Assembly: GCA_902462495.1 (NCBI GenBank)
Contig: CABQCC010000066.1
Coordinates: forward strand, 1-8,291
Length of the DNA stretch: 8,291 nt
DNA from: an uncultured Eubacterium sp.
GTDB lineage: Bacteria > Bacillota > Clostridia > Oscillospirales > Acutalibacteraceae
Direction: 5' to 3'
Shown here: piece by piece, positions 1 through 6,306 of the stretch
How positions within the stretch are numbered: position 1 is the stretch's first letter
How the letters are laid out: every line of letters starts with the position of its first letter
Made by a program: the position numbers and the translations under genes
Notes under the pieces: model-generated
What the model was told of the DNA's origin: nothing
Database searches by the model: none
The model's input: only the letters and a program-made list of their open reading frames with translations

Positions 1-200
1 AGCACTGCATCAGACAAAGATGTTTTCGGCAAGATTTTTGTATTCCGCATCGCAATCACATTGTCACAGCTCAGTCGAGGTATCTATATACATCTTCCTT
101 CGCAAGAAAACGAAATTCAGCTCCATTTATGGTCTTATTATCTGTTATACAGAGAAAAGCGAAAATCATCCCATTTATAAATTTTATATTGCTATTTCGT
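1..200. other. Left-edge region without a convincing gene
   Basis: No gene can be supported here. Plus-strand frame 1 is open from the window edge to a TAA at 178-180 (59 codons, no ATG), so it could be the C-terminal end of a gene starting outside the window. The hairpin at 201-223 followed by T's would suit a plus-strand gene ending here. Against this, its codon use (AGA, TTA, runs of TAT) is unlike the genes in the rest of the window, frame 2 is equally open, and the peptide resembles no family I know. On the minus strand only short open stretches broken by stops are seen. Confidence 0.3.
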
Positions 201-238
201 AGGGGCGAACTGTGTTCGCCTCTTTGTTTTTGCTTTTA
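201..238 (+). terminator. GC-rich hairpin with T-rich tail (terminator or dispersed repeat)
   Basis: AGGGGCGAA (201-209) pairs with TTCGCCTCT (215-223) around the 5-nt loop CTGTG; all nine positions pair, one as G·U. A T-rich stretch (222-238) follows, as expected of a plus-strand Rho-independent terminator for a gene ending to the left. From memory, short GGGGCGAA...TTCGCC hairpins recur between genes in clostridial genomes, so it may instead be one copy of a small dispersed repeat. Confidence 0.5.
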
Positions 239-251
239 CACCGTTACAATT

Positions 252-276
252 AAAAAACGGACGGAATTTCCGTCCG
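252..276 (-). terminator. Intrinsic terminator of the cysteine-rich protein gene
   Basis: The 19-nt sequence at 258-276 is CGGACGGAA-T-TTCCGTCCG, a perfect inverted repeat that can fold with an 8-bp stem and a 3-nt loop. On the minus strand it is followed at once by six T's (257 to 252). It lies only 7 bases beyond the TAA stop of the minus-strand gene (284-286), the ideal position for its terminator. On the plus strand it is also followed by a T-rich stretch (278-291), so it may act in both directions. Confidence 0.85.
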
Positions 277-283
277 CTTTTAT

Positions 284-1090
284 TTACTTTTCAATCACAC
301 CGGAACAGGAACAACCGTCGGGTTTTTCAGGCGGGAAGAACTCATCAACAGGGAATTCCACACCCTGAAATGCACTGCACGGGTCTTGCGTTGAGCAGTT
401 GCACTCTCTGTCAGGAATACAGAAATCATATGCAGGAATGGTCATTTGCACATCTCTTTCCATTTGAATAATCGAGAAAAGTCCGAGCGTTACAAGCACG
501 GCTCTGCTTGATGCAACAGGAATTCCGCCCTCGTTTGAGCCTTGCATAATGCTTTGAGGGAAGCAGGTGCAAAGCGGAATCGGGCAGTTGCAGGTTTCCA
601 CAACTTCGCTTGAAAGCACAACCGGGTCAACGGCTTGCACCTTTGCGGTTGGGTTTGTGTACTGCGGTGCTTCGGGGCAGTCCGTTCTTTCGTCACAAAG
701 GTTGGATGTAAAGATTTTGACATCACCCTCCGAGCCGTAGAGTATGCACTTCTTTTCAAAATCGGTGTAGCCAACAGCCACCTGCGGTGTCGAGCACGGT
801 GAGTTGTAGCAATCAAAGCAGAGCATAAAGTAAAAATGCACATTTGCGCTGTAAAATCCTCTGTTGAACGGCACTTCGTCAACATCAATGCTAACAGCCT
901 TAATCACACAGCTACGGCATTTTACGGTTGTTGCCTCGTCAATAAGTCGCTGGCTTGCACCAAAAAATGTAACTCTTAAATCTTCCAAGCAGTCTTTGCT
1001 GACGCACGAATCGTAAATTCGCTTTGTGTCAATGCAAACCGCCTCGCTTATCTGTCTGTTGCAATTTTTAATAATAGGATTGTCGGGCAT
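284..1090 (-). CDS. Cysteine-rich conserved clostridial protein of unknown function
   Basis: A 268-residue protein with 22 cysteines (residues 10, 19, 29, 34, 58, 61, 91, 94, 99, 115, 132, 138, 167, 169, 174, 176, 224, 230, 232, 238, 260, 262). Many are paired as CxC or CxxC, including the CNCPIPLCTC cluster at 167-176 and the EFPVDEFF tail region before a final CSC. No signal peptide or clear membrane segment is seen; residues 190-210 are only mildly hydrophobic. I recall similar proteins, with the N-terminal pattern CIDTxRIYDSCxxKDCLEDLRV, as conserved hypotheticals in Clostridia, but cannot name a Pfam family. The cysteine pattern would fit metal binding or a disulphide-linked structural protein such as a spore-coat component; this is inference only. 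The start is the ATG at 1090, with a strong AAGGAG (1103-1098) seven bases upstream. The gene has its own terminator and lies 93 bases downstream of galM on the same strand. Confidence 0.85.
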   Translation of the reverse strand: MPDNPIIKNCNRQISEAVCIDTKRIYDSCVSKDCLEDLRVTFFGASQRLIDEATTVKCRSCVIKAVSIDVDEVPFNRGFYSANVHFYFMLCFDCYNSPCSTPQVAVGYTDFEKKCILYGSEGDVKIFTSNLCDERTDCPEAPQYTNPTAKVQAVDPVVLSSEVVETCNCPIPLCTCFPQSIMQGSNEGGIPVASSRAVLVTLGLFSIIQMERDVQMTIPAYDFCIPDRECNCSTQDPCSAFQGVEFPVDEFFPPEKPDGCSCSGVIEK

Positions 1091-1183
1091 AAAAATTCTC
1101 CTTCACAGTATTGTAAGATAAGGATGTTATCCTTTGCTTCACTTCATACTATGAGGGAGAATTGTTTTTGTTACTGCAAAAAA
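1091..1183 (-). promoter_or_regulatory. Leader region of the cysteine-rich gene
   Basis: Read on the minus strand, this 93-base gap holds a strong Shine-Dalgarno AAGGAG (1103-1098) and a small hairpin with 6-bp arms AAGGAT/ATCCTT and a 3-nt loop (1134-1120). It also holds CTTACAAT (1117-1110), one mismatch from the Bacillus sigma-E -10 consensus CATACAAT, but no convincing -35 stands upstream of it. There is no clear terminator after the galM stop, so transcription may also read through from galM. The promoter assignment is weak. Confidence 0.3.
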
Positions 1184-2236
1184 TTATTTTACTGAAAATC
1201 TGAATTCGGTTGTGGTTTTGAATTCCTCATTTGCTTTTACAAAGCGTGATGGGAACACATCCGCAAAATGCACGGTGTCAGGGTAGAACTGTGTTTCAAG
1301 CGCCGCACCTCTGCGGTATGTTACTTTGCCGTTTGCCTTGCCCGGATTGCCCTGCTTTGCAAGCCATCCGCCGCAGTAAAGCTGAATACCCGGCAAATCT
1401 GTGAAAACTTCAAGCACTCTGCCCGATTCTTTGTGCTCAAGCACAGCAGCTTCCTGAAGTGTAAAATCTTTTTTGTACAGGCAGAAATTGTTGTCGTATC
1501 CGATTCCGTCAATAACGGCTCTGAACGGCTTGTCGATATCTCTGCCGATTTGCTTGCTCTCTCTGAAATCCATCATTGTGCCCTCAACCTCGGCAAGCTC
1601 ACCTGTCGGAAGCTGGTCGTCATCGGTTTCGGTGAAATAGTTTGCGTTGATTTTGAGGAAGTGAGTTTCAACGGTTTCGTCAGGATTGCCCGAAAGATTG
1701 AAATATGAGTGGTTGGTAGGGTTTGCAACGGTGTCCTTGTCCGAAAGAATATTGTATTCAAGTCGGAGCGTGTTGTCCTCGGTGAATGTGTACTTCACTC
1801 TCATTGTGATGTTTCCGCCGAAGCCATCCTCTCCGTCAGGTGAAAAACGCTTGAAAACAACATAGTTTTCGCCTGTTTCCTCAACATTCCACGGTGTAAA
1901 GCTGAAACGACCGCCACTGTGCAAGGTCCACTTTCCCTGATTCATAGGTGTTGTGTATTCCTTACCGTTGAATGTGAACTTTGCGCCTCTGATTCTGTTT
2001 GCCCATCTGCCGACAATCAAACCCTGATAGCCAAGGTCGGGATTTGTGTAATCCTGCGGATTGTCAAAACCGAGCACAACATCTGCAAGCACGCCGTTTT
2101 TGTCGGGCACATTGATTGATTGAATACCTGCGCCGAGAGTTTGGAGTGTTACAAATGCACCGCTTTTGTTTGTGATTTTGTAAATGTCAATAGCTGTTCC
2201 GTCGGCAAGAGTGCCGAAAATGCTTTTTTCTACCAT
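1184..2236 (-). CDS. galM: Aldose 1-epimerase (mutarotase)
   Basis: Interconverts the alpha and beta anomers of galactose, glucose and related aldoses, usually feeding the Leloir pathway in the cytoplasm. At 350 residues it has the usual full length of the GalM family. The motifs appear in order: GRWANRI (76-82), LHSGG (105-109), NPTNHSYFNLSG (172-183), DDQLPTGE (206-213), YDNNF (247-251), LPGIQLYCG (281-289) and LETQFYPD (313-320). By comparison with the Lactococcus enzyme, Arg81, His106, His176, Asp248 and Glu314 match the known Arg, two catalytic/binding His, Asp and the catalytic base Glu, with almost constant offset, so the enzyme should be active. The start ATG at 2236 is preceded by AAAGGG about 7 bases upstream. 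It has its own sigma-A promoter at 2298-2270. No other galactose gene is in the window. The family call is secure; the preferred sugar is not shown. Confidence 0.96.
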   Translation of the reverse strand: MVEKSIFGTLADGTAIDIYKITNKSGAFVTLQTLGAGIQSINVPDKNGVLADVVLGFDNPQDYTNPDLGYQGLIVGRWANRIRGAKFTFNGKEYTTPMNQGKWTLHSGGRFSFTPWNVEETGENYVVFKRFSPDGEDGFGGNITMRVKYTFTEDNTLRLEYNILSDKDTVANPTNHSYFNLSGNPDETVETHFLKINANYFTETDDDQLPTGELAEVEGTMMDFRESKQIGRDIDKPFRAVIDGIGYDNNFCLYKKDFTLQEAAVLEHKESGRVLEVFTDLPGIQLYCGGWLAKQGNPGKANGKVTYRRGAALETQFYPDTVHFADVFPSRFVKANEEFKTTTEFRFSVK

Positions 2237-2269
2237 TTTTTATCCCTTTCTTAAATTTGATACACATAT

Positions 2270-2298
2270 ATTATAGAATAATTGTTAACAATTTTCAA
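2270..2298 (-). promoter_or_regulatory. Sigma-A promoter of galM with palindrome in the spacer
   Basis: On the minus strand, -35 TTGAAA (2298-2293) and -10 TATAAT (2275-2270) are separated by exactly 17 bases, close to the housekeeping consensus. Transcription would start near 2263, leaving a leader of about 27 bases before the galM ATG. The spacer is filled by the perfect 14-bp palindrome AATTGTTAACAATT (2280-2293), which overlaps the -35 hexamer by one base and is a good candidate operator. Confidence 0.85.
2280..2293. promoter_or_regulatory. 14-bp palindrome, candidate operator
   Basis: AATTGTTAACAATT is perfectly self-complementary and lies between the -35 and -10 of the galM promoter, where a bound dimer would block RNA polymerase. 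It does not match the CcpA cre consensus. AT-rich palindromes also arise by chance in such spacers, so the role as operator is inference. Confidence 0.4.
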
Positions 2299-2303
2299 GT
2301 AAC

Positions 2304-2332
2304 TTGACAATTTAGGCAAAACTTAATAAAAT
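2304..2332 (+). promoter_or_regulatory. Sigma-A promoter of the FHA-rodA-pbpA cluster
   Basis: Perfect -35 TTGACA (2304-2309), a 17-base spacer and -10 TAAAAT (2327-2332, one mismatch to TATAAT). Transcription would start near 2339, giving a leader of about 50 bases before the ATG at 2388. Its -35 lies just five bases from the -35 of the divergent galM promoter, so two polymerases could hardly occupy both at once. Confidence 0.85.
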
Positions 2333-2387
2333 TATTATGTATTATTGTGTATATTTAAAAAATGTAATTTTAAAGAGAGGTATTTTT

Positions 2388-3137
2388 ATGGACTACCTTA
2401 TAATGATTTTGCGATATATTGCTCCCGTTGCCGCCGTGGCAATTCTTTCAACCTGCATTGTGTCGCTGTTTCGCAACCGTCCGAGAGTCCACAAACTTGC
2501 ACGGCTTATCGACCAAAATGACGGCAGTATTGTGGAAATCACCCATTGGGAAACTTCAATCGGCAAGAGCAAGGCGAACGATATTGTTCTTCCGCTTCCG
2601 ACCGTTGCCCGCTTCCACGCAGTTATTGCAAAAAAGCGAAACGATTGGGTTGTAACCGACACTTCCGCCCGTGCAATCGGCATTTTGGTGAACGGCGAAA
2701 AGGTGGACGGCAGTTGCGTGATTGAAAACAACGATATAATCACAATCGGCAACATTCCGCTTCGCTTTGAATGTGAGGAGGCTCTTTCTTCACGCAGTAA
2801 AAAGCAGATTAGAAGCGAGGCACAGCCAAAGAGCGACAGGGCAAAAACCGTTGCTTACGGTGTTCTTGTTGACATAAAAACCAAGAAGCCGATTTACCTC
2901 AAAAAACAGGATGTCCTCATCGGCAGAGGCGAGGATGCAGACATCAGAATTATGTCGCAGGCGGTCAGCTCACATCACGCCCGAATTTACAAAACATCGA
3001 GAGGTTGGGCACTTTCCGATTTGGACAGCCACAACGGAACAAAGCTCAACGGCAGATTTTTGACACAGTCACAGCTTATTTTTGATGAAGATATGATAAC
3101 ATTCGGCGACCGAGTGTTCATCTTCTATGAGAGGTAA
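2388..3137 (+). CDS. Membrane-anchored protein with two FHA domains
   Basis: A 249-residue protein with one N-terminal membrane helix (about residues 5-28), then a basic stretch (RNRPR) that should keep the rest in the cytoplasm. Two FHA (phosphothreonine-binding) domains follow. FHA1 (about 45-130) looks degenerate: GK at 59-60 instead of GR, AR.H (74-77) instead of SR.H, and no NG pair before LVNGE. FHA2 (about 165-249) is canonical: IGRG (178-181), SSHHARI (194-200), SHNGTKLNG (214-222). By analogy with actinobacterial FhaB, it probably tethers a phosphorylated partner to the wall-synthesis enzymes encoded next. The ATG at 2388 is chosen because AGAGAGG stands seven bases upstream; an in-frame ATG at 2337 has no such site and lies at the predicted transcription start. 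First gene of the cluster, four bases from the next. Confidence 0.93.
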   Translation: MDYLIMILRYIAPVAAVAILSTCIVSLFRNRPRVHKLARLIDQNDGSIVEITHWETSIGKSKANDIVLPLPTVARFHAVIAKKRNDWVVTDTSARAIGILVNGEKVDGSCVIENNDIITIGNIPLRFECEEALSSRSKKQIRSEAQPKSDRAKTVAYGVLVDIKTKKPIYLKKQDVLIGRGEDADIRIMSQAVSSHHARIYKTSRGWALSDLDSHNGTKLNGRFLTQSQLIFDEDMITFGDRVFIFYER

Positions 3138-3141
3138 GATT

Positions 3142-4404
3142 ATGAAAGATAAAATTAAAAAGCCGGTCAGAATAAAGCCGGTCAATAACTTTGCGTTGCT
3201 GTTTGTGCTGTCACTTTTTCAGCTTGTAACAGGCTTTGCGGGTGCAAATTGCGGTGACGCTTTTGAGCCAAAAGTTATGATAGCGTTGGCACTTCTCATT
3301 GCAACGGAATGGGTGTATTTGATTTTCTTTTACACCGTTTTTCACAGACGAAATTTTGAACTCGAAATCATTGCGTTTTTCCTGTCGGGAGTGGGTCTTG
3401 TGACCATCGGCAGTAAAAATGCGGACGCCGCTTTGAAGCAGTATTTTATAATTTTGGCAGGAATTTTGATTTTCATTTTTTTGATGTTCCTGCTCGGCTA
3501 TGTTGATTTATGTATGAAACTGCGTTTGTATGTGGCAATCGGTGCACTTTTGCTCTTGCTTGTCAATCTCGTAATTGCAAGTCCAAAACTCGGTGCACGA
3601 AATTGGATAACCATCGGCGGAATCACGCTTCAGCCGTCGGAATTTGTCAAGGTTGCGTTTATTTTTGTCGGCTCGGCAACGCTTGAAAAAATCCAAACTT
3701 CAAAGAATATCATTGCGTTCATCGGCTTTTCAATGGCAGTTGTCGGTTCGCTTATCATCATCAAGGATTTCGGCACGGCGTTGATTTTCTTTGTCACTTT
3801 CCTCATCATTGCGTTTATGAATTCGGGCGACATCAAAACCATTGTTTTGGCAGTTGCTTCTGCCGTGATGGGTAGTGCTATCGTGCTCAAATATCGTAGC
3901 AATATCAAGAATAGATTTGCGGTTTACCGCCATGTTATGGAGCCTGAATTCTACTATTCAACAGGCTATCAGCAGAGCCGTGTGCTTGTCGGTCTTGCAA
4001 GCGGCGGACTGTTCGGTCTCGGCATCGGCAACGGCAATGTTCGCAATATCGGCGAGTCAACAAACGACCTTATTTTCGGCGTAATTTGCGAGGAATGGGG
4101 CTATCTTTTCGGTATTGCACTTGTGCTCTCTTTCGTGTGCATTGCGGTGTCGGCGCTGATGAACTCCATCGCTTCCCGTTCAACATTTTATTCAATCGCT
4201 TCCATTGCAAGCGCAGGAATGTTGCTGTTCCAAACCTCGCTTAACATTTTCGGCATAACCGATATTTTGCCACTCACGGGTGTAACGCTTCCGTTCGTCA
4301 GCCAAGGCGGTTCAAGTATGATGTGCTGTTGGGCGGTACTTGCGTTCATCAAGGCTTCAGATGTCCGTACCTACAATTATCTTGGAGGTGCAAAGAAGAA
4401 ATGA
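3142..4404 (+). CDS. rodA: SEDS peptidoglycan polymerase (RodA/FtsW/SpoVE family)
   Basis: A 420-residue polytopic membrane protein (about ten or more helices from residue 17 to 405) that polymerises lipid II into glycan strands together with a class B PBP. Family motifs in order: GARNWITIGG....LQPSEFVK (151-170), KDFGTA (208-213), YQQSRVLVGLASGGLFGLGI (276-295), STNDLIF....EEWG (306-320) and TDILPLTGVTLPFVSQGGSS (373-392). Asp309 lines up with the essential Asp of RodA (Asp262 in E. coli), so catalysis is expected. The start is ATG 3142: GAGAGG lies seven bases upstream within the end of the FHA gene, and the stop of that gene is four bases away; an ATG at 3127 is disfavoured because the ribosome site would lie downstream of it. 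The stop overlaps the start of the pbp gene as ATGA. RodA versus FtsW is not decided by sequence; the fhaB-rodA-pbpA-like order favours RodA. Confidence 0.95.
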   Translation: MKDKIKKPVRIKPVNNFALLFVLSLFQLVTGFAGANCGDAFEPKVMIALALLIATEWVYLIFFYTVFHRRNFELEIIAFFLSGVGLVTIGSKNADAALKQYFIILAGILIFIFLMFLLGYVDLCMKLRLYVAIGALLLLLVNLVIASPKLGARNWITIGGITLQPSEFVKVAFIFVGSATLEKIQTSKNIIAFIGFSMAVVGSLIIIKDFGTALIFFVTFLIIAFMNSGDIKTIVLAVASAVMGSAIVLKYRSNIKNRFAVYRHVMEPEFYYSTGYQQSRVLVGLASGGLFGLGIGNGNVRNIGESTNDLIFGVICEEWGYLFGIALVLSFVCIAVSALMNSIASRSTFYSIASIASAGMLLFQTSLNIFGITDILPLTGVTLPFVSQGGSSMMCCWAVLAFIKASDVRTYNYLGGAKKK

Positions 4405-5798
4405 AAATGATTACCAAACGAGGAATTTTCCTCTGGATTATGTCGCTTGCGTTCGTTGTCGGTCTTGTTTTTATGACCGTTTCGCTTGTGCAAAATGGCG
4501 ACACTTGGGTTATGAAACGCTTTAATCACCATGTTTACAGCAACGGCGAACTTATCGGCGCAGGCACGATTTATGACAAAGACGGCGATGTTCTTGCCGA
4601 AACCAAGGACGGCGACCGTGTTTATTCCGATTCTGCCACAACCCGAAAGTCAACGCTCCATGTTGTCGGCGACCCAAAGAACTTTATTTCAACAGGCGTT
4701 CAGTCCGTTTATTCCGCAAGGCTCACAGGCTACAGCCTCCTTTTCGGCGTGCATAATATTCAAAAATACGGCAAGGGCAACGACCTCAAACTCACCATTG
4801 ACCGTGATATTTGCGATGAAGCGTACAAGGCGCTTGACGGCAGAAAGGGCACCGTGGGCATTGTAAATTACAAAACGGGCGAGATTGTTTGCTCCGTTTC
4901 GTCACCGTCGTATGATGTTGAGGATGTTCCCGACAACCTCTTGACAAGCGAAAAATACGAGGGTGTTTACATCAACCGTCTTTTGGGCGCTCACTATGTT
5001 CCCGGCTCAACTTTCAAGCTTGTCACAGCAATCTGTGCAATAGAAAACATTCCCGATATTTATTCGAGAGAATGGGTGTGCAACGGCGAATATCAGCCTA
5101 AAAGCGGTGTGGCAATCAAGTGCAACGCAAACCACGGCAAGCACATCAATTTTAAGGACGCACTTGCAAAGTCGTGCAACTCTGCATTTGCCCAAATTGC
5201 CATTGAACTCGGTCAGGAAAAACTTGCAACCACCGCAAAGGAACTCGGTATCGGCTCTGCCGTAACCGTCAGCGGAACAATTGATTCTTATGCAGGACAT
5301 TTCGACACAACCGACAAAATCAAACTCGGTGTTGACGCTCTCGGTTGGACAGGCATCGGTCAGGGTAATACCCGAATTGCGCCGATAACTATGCTCCGTA
5401 TTGTGTCAGCTGTTGCCAACGGTGGAAATGCCGTTTCGTTCAATATTGTTGATTCTCTTGCAAATCAGGCAGGCAAGGCACTCGACTTCACTTTGCCGAG
5501 CAATCAGCTTTCCATGATGAACTCCGATGTTGCGGCAAAACTCAAGGAAATGATGCGCTATAATGTCACAAATCACTATGGCGAAAGCAGATATAAAGGG
5601 CTTAATCTCTGCGCAAAATCAGGCACGGCGCAGATTGACAGCAACGAAAATCACAACATTGCGTGGTTTGTCGGCTTTATGGACGACAGCGAGCATCCGT
5701 ATGCCTTTGTTGTGGTTATCGAAAACGGAAATTCAGGCTCACAAACGGCAGGCCCTGTTGCAAAACGAGTCCTCACAAAGCTTGTTGAATCGGAATAA
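4401..5798 (+). CDS. pbpA: Class B penicillin-binding protein (PbpA-like DD-transpeptidase)
   Basis: Cross-links peptidoglycan peptides outside the cell membrane. The protein has 465 residues: short cytoplasmic start, one membrane helix (about 9-30), a compact non-catalytic region (31-145) and the transpeptidase domain (about 148-462). Active-site motifs are intact: STFK (203-206, nucleophile Ser203), SCN (258-260) and KSGT (406-409); WTGIGQG (316-322) is also typical. There is no glycosyltransferase domain, so it depends on a polymerase, evidently the SEDS protein encoded just upstream. The short N-terminal region resembles mycobacterial PbpA rather than the longer FtsI/PBP2. The ATG at 4401 overlaps the rodA stop (ATGA), implying translational coupling; GGAGG at 4384-4388 is 12 bases upstream, slightly long. 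Extending to an ATG at 4323 would add 26 residues inside rodA and is rejected. Confidence 0.95.
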   Translation: MKMITKRGIFLWIMSLAFVVGLVFMTVSLVQNGDTWVMKRFNHHVYSNGELIGAGTIYDKDGDVLAETKDGDRVYSDSATTRKSTLHVVGDPKNFISTGVQSVYSARLTGYSLLFGVHNIQKYGKGNDLKLTIDRDICDEAYKALDGRKGTVGIVNYKTGEIVCSVSSPSYDVEDVPDNLLTSEKYEGVYINRLLGAHYVPGSTFKLVTAICAIENIPDIYSREWVCNGEYQPKSGVAIKCNANHGKHINFKDALAKSCNSAFAQIAIELGQEKLATTAKELGIGSAVTVSGTIDSYAGHFDTTDKIKLGVDALGWTGIGQGNTRIAPITMLRIVSAVANGGNAVSFNIVDSLANQAGKALDFTLPSNQLSMMNSDVAAKLKEMMRYNVTNHYGESRYKGLNLCAKSGTAQIDSNENHNIAWFVGFMDDSEHPYAFVVVIENGNSGSQTAGPVAKRVLTKLVESE

Positions 5799-5811
5799 TC
5801 ATAACAACTTC

Positions 5812-5852
5812 AACATTCGCATATAATCCTTTGGTGATAATATGCGAATGTT
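5812..5852 (+). promoter_or_regulatory. Long hairpin covering the start codon of the DUF4830-like gene
   Basis: AACATTCGCATAT (5812-5824) is perfectly complementary to ATATGCGAATGTT (5840-5852), giving 13 bp. After one A·A mismatch the stem continues for three pairs (5826-5828 with 5836-5838), with a 7-nt loop CTTTGGT (5829-5835). In RNA both possible start codons (5842 and 5848) are in the stem and the weak Shine-Dalgarno GGTGA (5833-5837) is partly in the loop. The structure begins 13 bases after the pbpA stop. It could restrain translation initiation of the downstream gene; as DNA it could also be an operator. A TATAAT at 5822-5827 lies inside but lacks a -35. The T-rich run after the stem is too weak for a good terminator. 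Confidence 0.6.
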
Positions 5853-6306
5853 AACTTTTAAACTAAAACCCAAAACTGCGTTCGGTCTGATTCTTCTCCT
5901 GACGGGAGTAATCGTAATTCTTGTGACCTTTGTCGGCAATCATCCGGCAAAACCTGCTTCAAAATTGCAGACGGTTTCGTGCAAAACAGCCGAGGAACGA
6001 GTGAATTATATCAATTCTCTTGGCTACAAAACCGATTCTTGCGAGGAAAGCAAGGAGATAATCATTCCGCAAAAATTCAACGAAGTGTACAATAAATACA
6101 ACGAAATTCAAAAACAGCAGAATCTTGATTTGACCGCCTACAAGGGCAAAACTGCTGTGATGTACACATATCATATTACAAATTACGGCGACAACGACAA
6201 TGTTATTGCCAACCTGATTGTCCTTGACGGCGAGCTTATCGGCGCAGATTTGTGCGATACCTCGGCGGACGACGGATTTTTGGTAGCACTTAATGACAAG
6301 ACTTGA
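5842..6306 (+). CDS. DUF4830-like single-pass membrane protein
   Basis: A 154-residue protein with one N-terminal membrane helix (about 12-31) preceded by lysines, so the remainder should lie outside the membrane. No lipobox Cys is at the expected site. The soluble part (45-150) contains RVNYINSLGY (53-62), IIIPQKFNEVYNKYNEIQKQ (73-92), LDLTAYKGK (95-103), YTYHITNY (108-115) and ANLIVLDGELIGADLCD (123-139). This matches my memory of the clostridial DUF4830 family; no biochemical function is known. It follows pbpA by 43 bases and overlaps the rsuA-like gene by 14, so it is probably co-transcribed and may serve the cell envelope, which is inference. The start is uncertain between ATG 5842 and 5848: GGTGA (5833-5837) is 4 or 10 bases upstream respectively, and both codons lie within the hairpin. 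Confidence 0.85.
   Translation: MRMLTFKLKPKTAFGLILLLTGVIVILVTFVGNHPAKPASKLQTVSCKTAEERVNYINSLGYKTDSCEESKEIIIPQKFNEVYNKYNEIQKQQNLDLTAYKGKTAVMYTYHITNYGDNDNVIANLIVLDGELIGADLCDTSADDGFLVALNDKT

Noticed and set aside
129..368. Open frame on the plus strand crossing both left-side hairpins
   Set aside because: It runs through two terminator-like structures and into the antisense of the cysteine-rich gene, has no ribosome site, and its product has no protein-like pattern.
490..888. Second minus-strand frame within the cysteine-rich gene
   Set aside because: It lies fully inside a better gene in another frame, lacks a Shine-Dalgarno site and encodes a biased Arg/Thr/Ala-rich sequence.
1268..1708. 146-codon plus-strand frame antisense to galM
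   Set aside because: Shadow of the galM coding strand; no ribosome site and no recognisable family.
2337..2387. Longer N-terminus (17 residues) for the FHA protein
   Set aside because: It starts at about the predicted transcription start and lacks a ribosome site, whereas ATG 2388 has AGAGAGG at ideal spacing before a membrane helix.
4323..4400. 26-residue N-terminal extension of the PBP
   Set aside because: It would lie wholly inside rodA without a ribosome site; ATG 4401 gives the usual short cytoplasmic start and an ATGA overlap.
5822..5827. TATAAT as a promoter for the DUF4830-like gene
   Set aside because: No -35-like sequence stands 16-18 bases upstream and there is no TGn extension; it is better explained as part of the hairpin arm.
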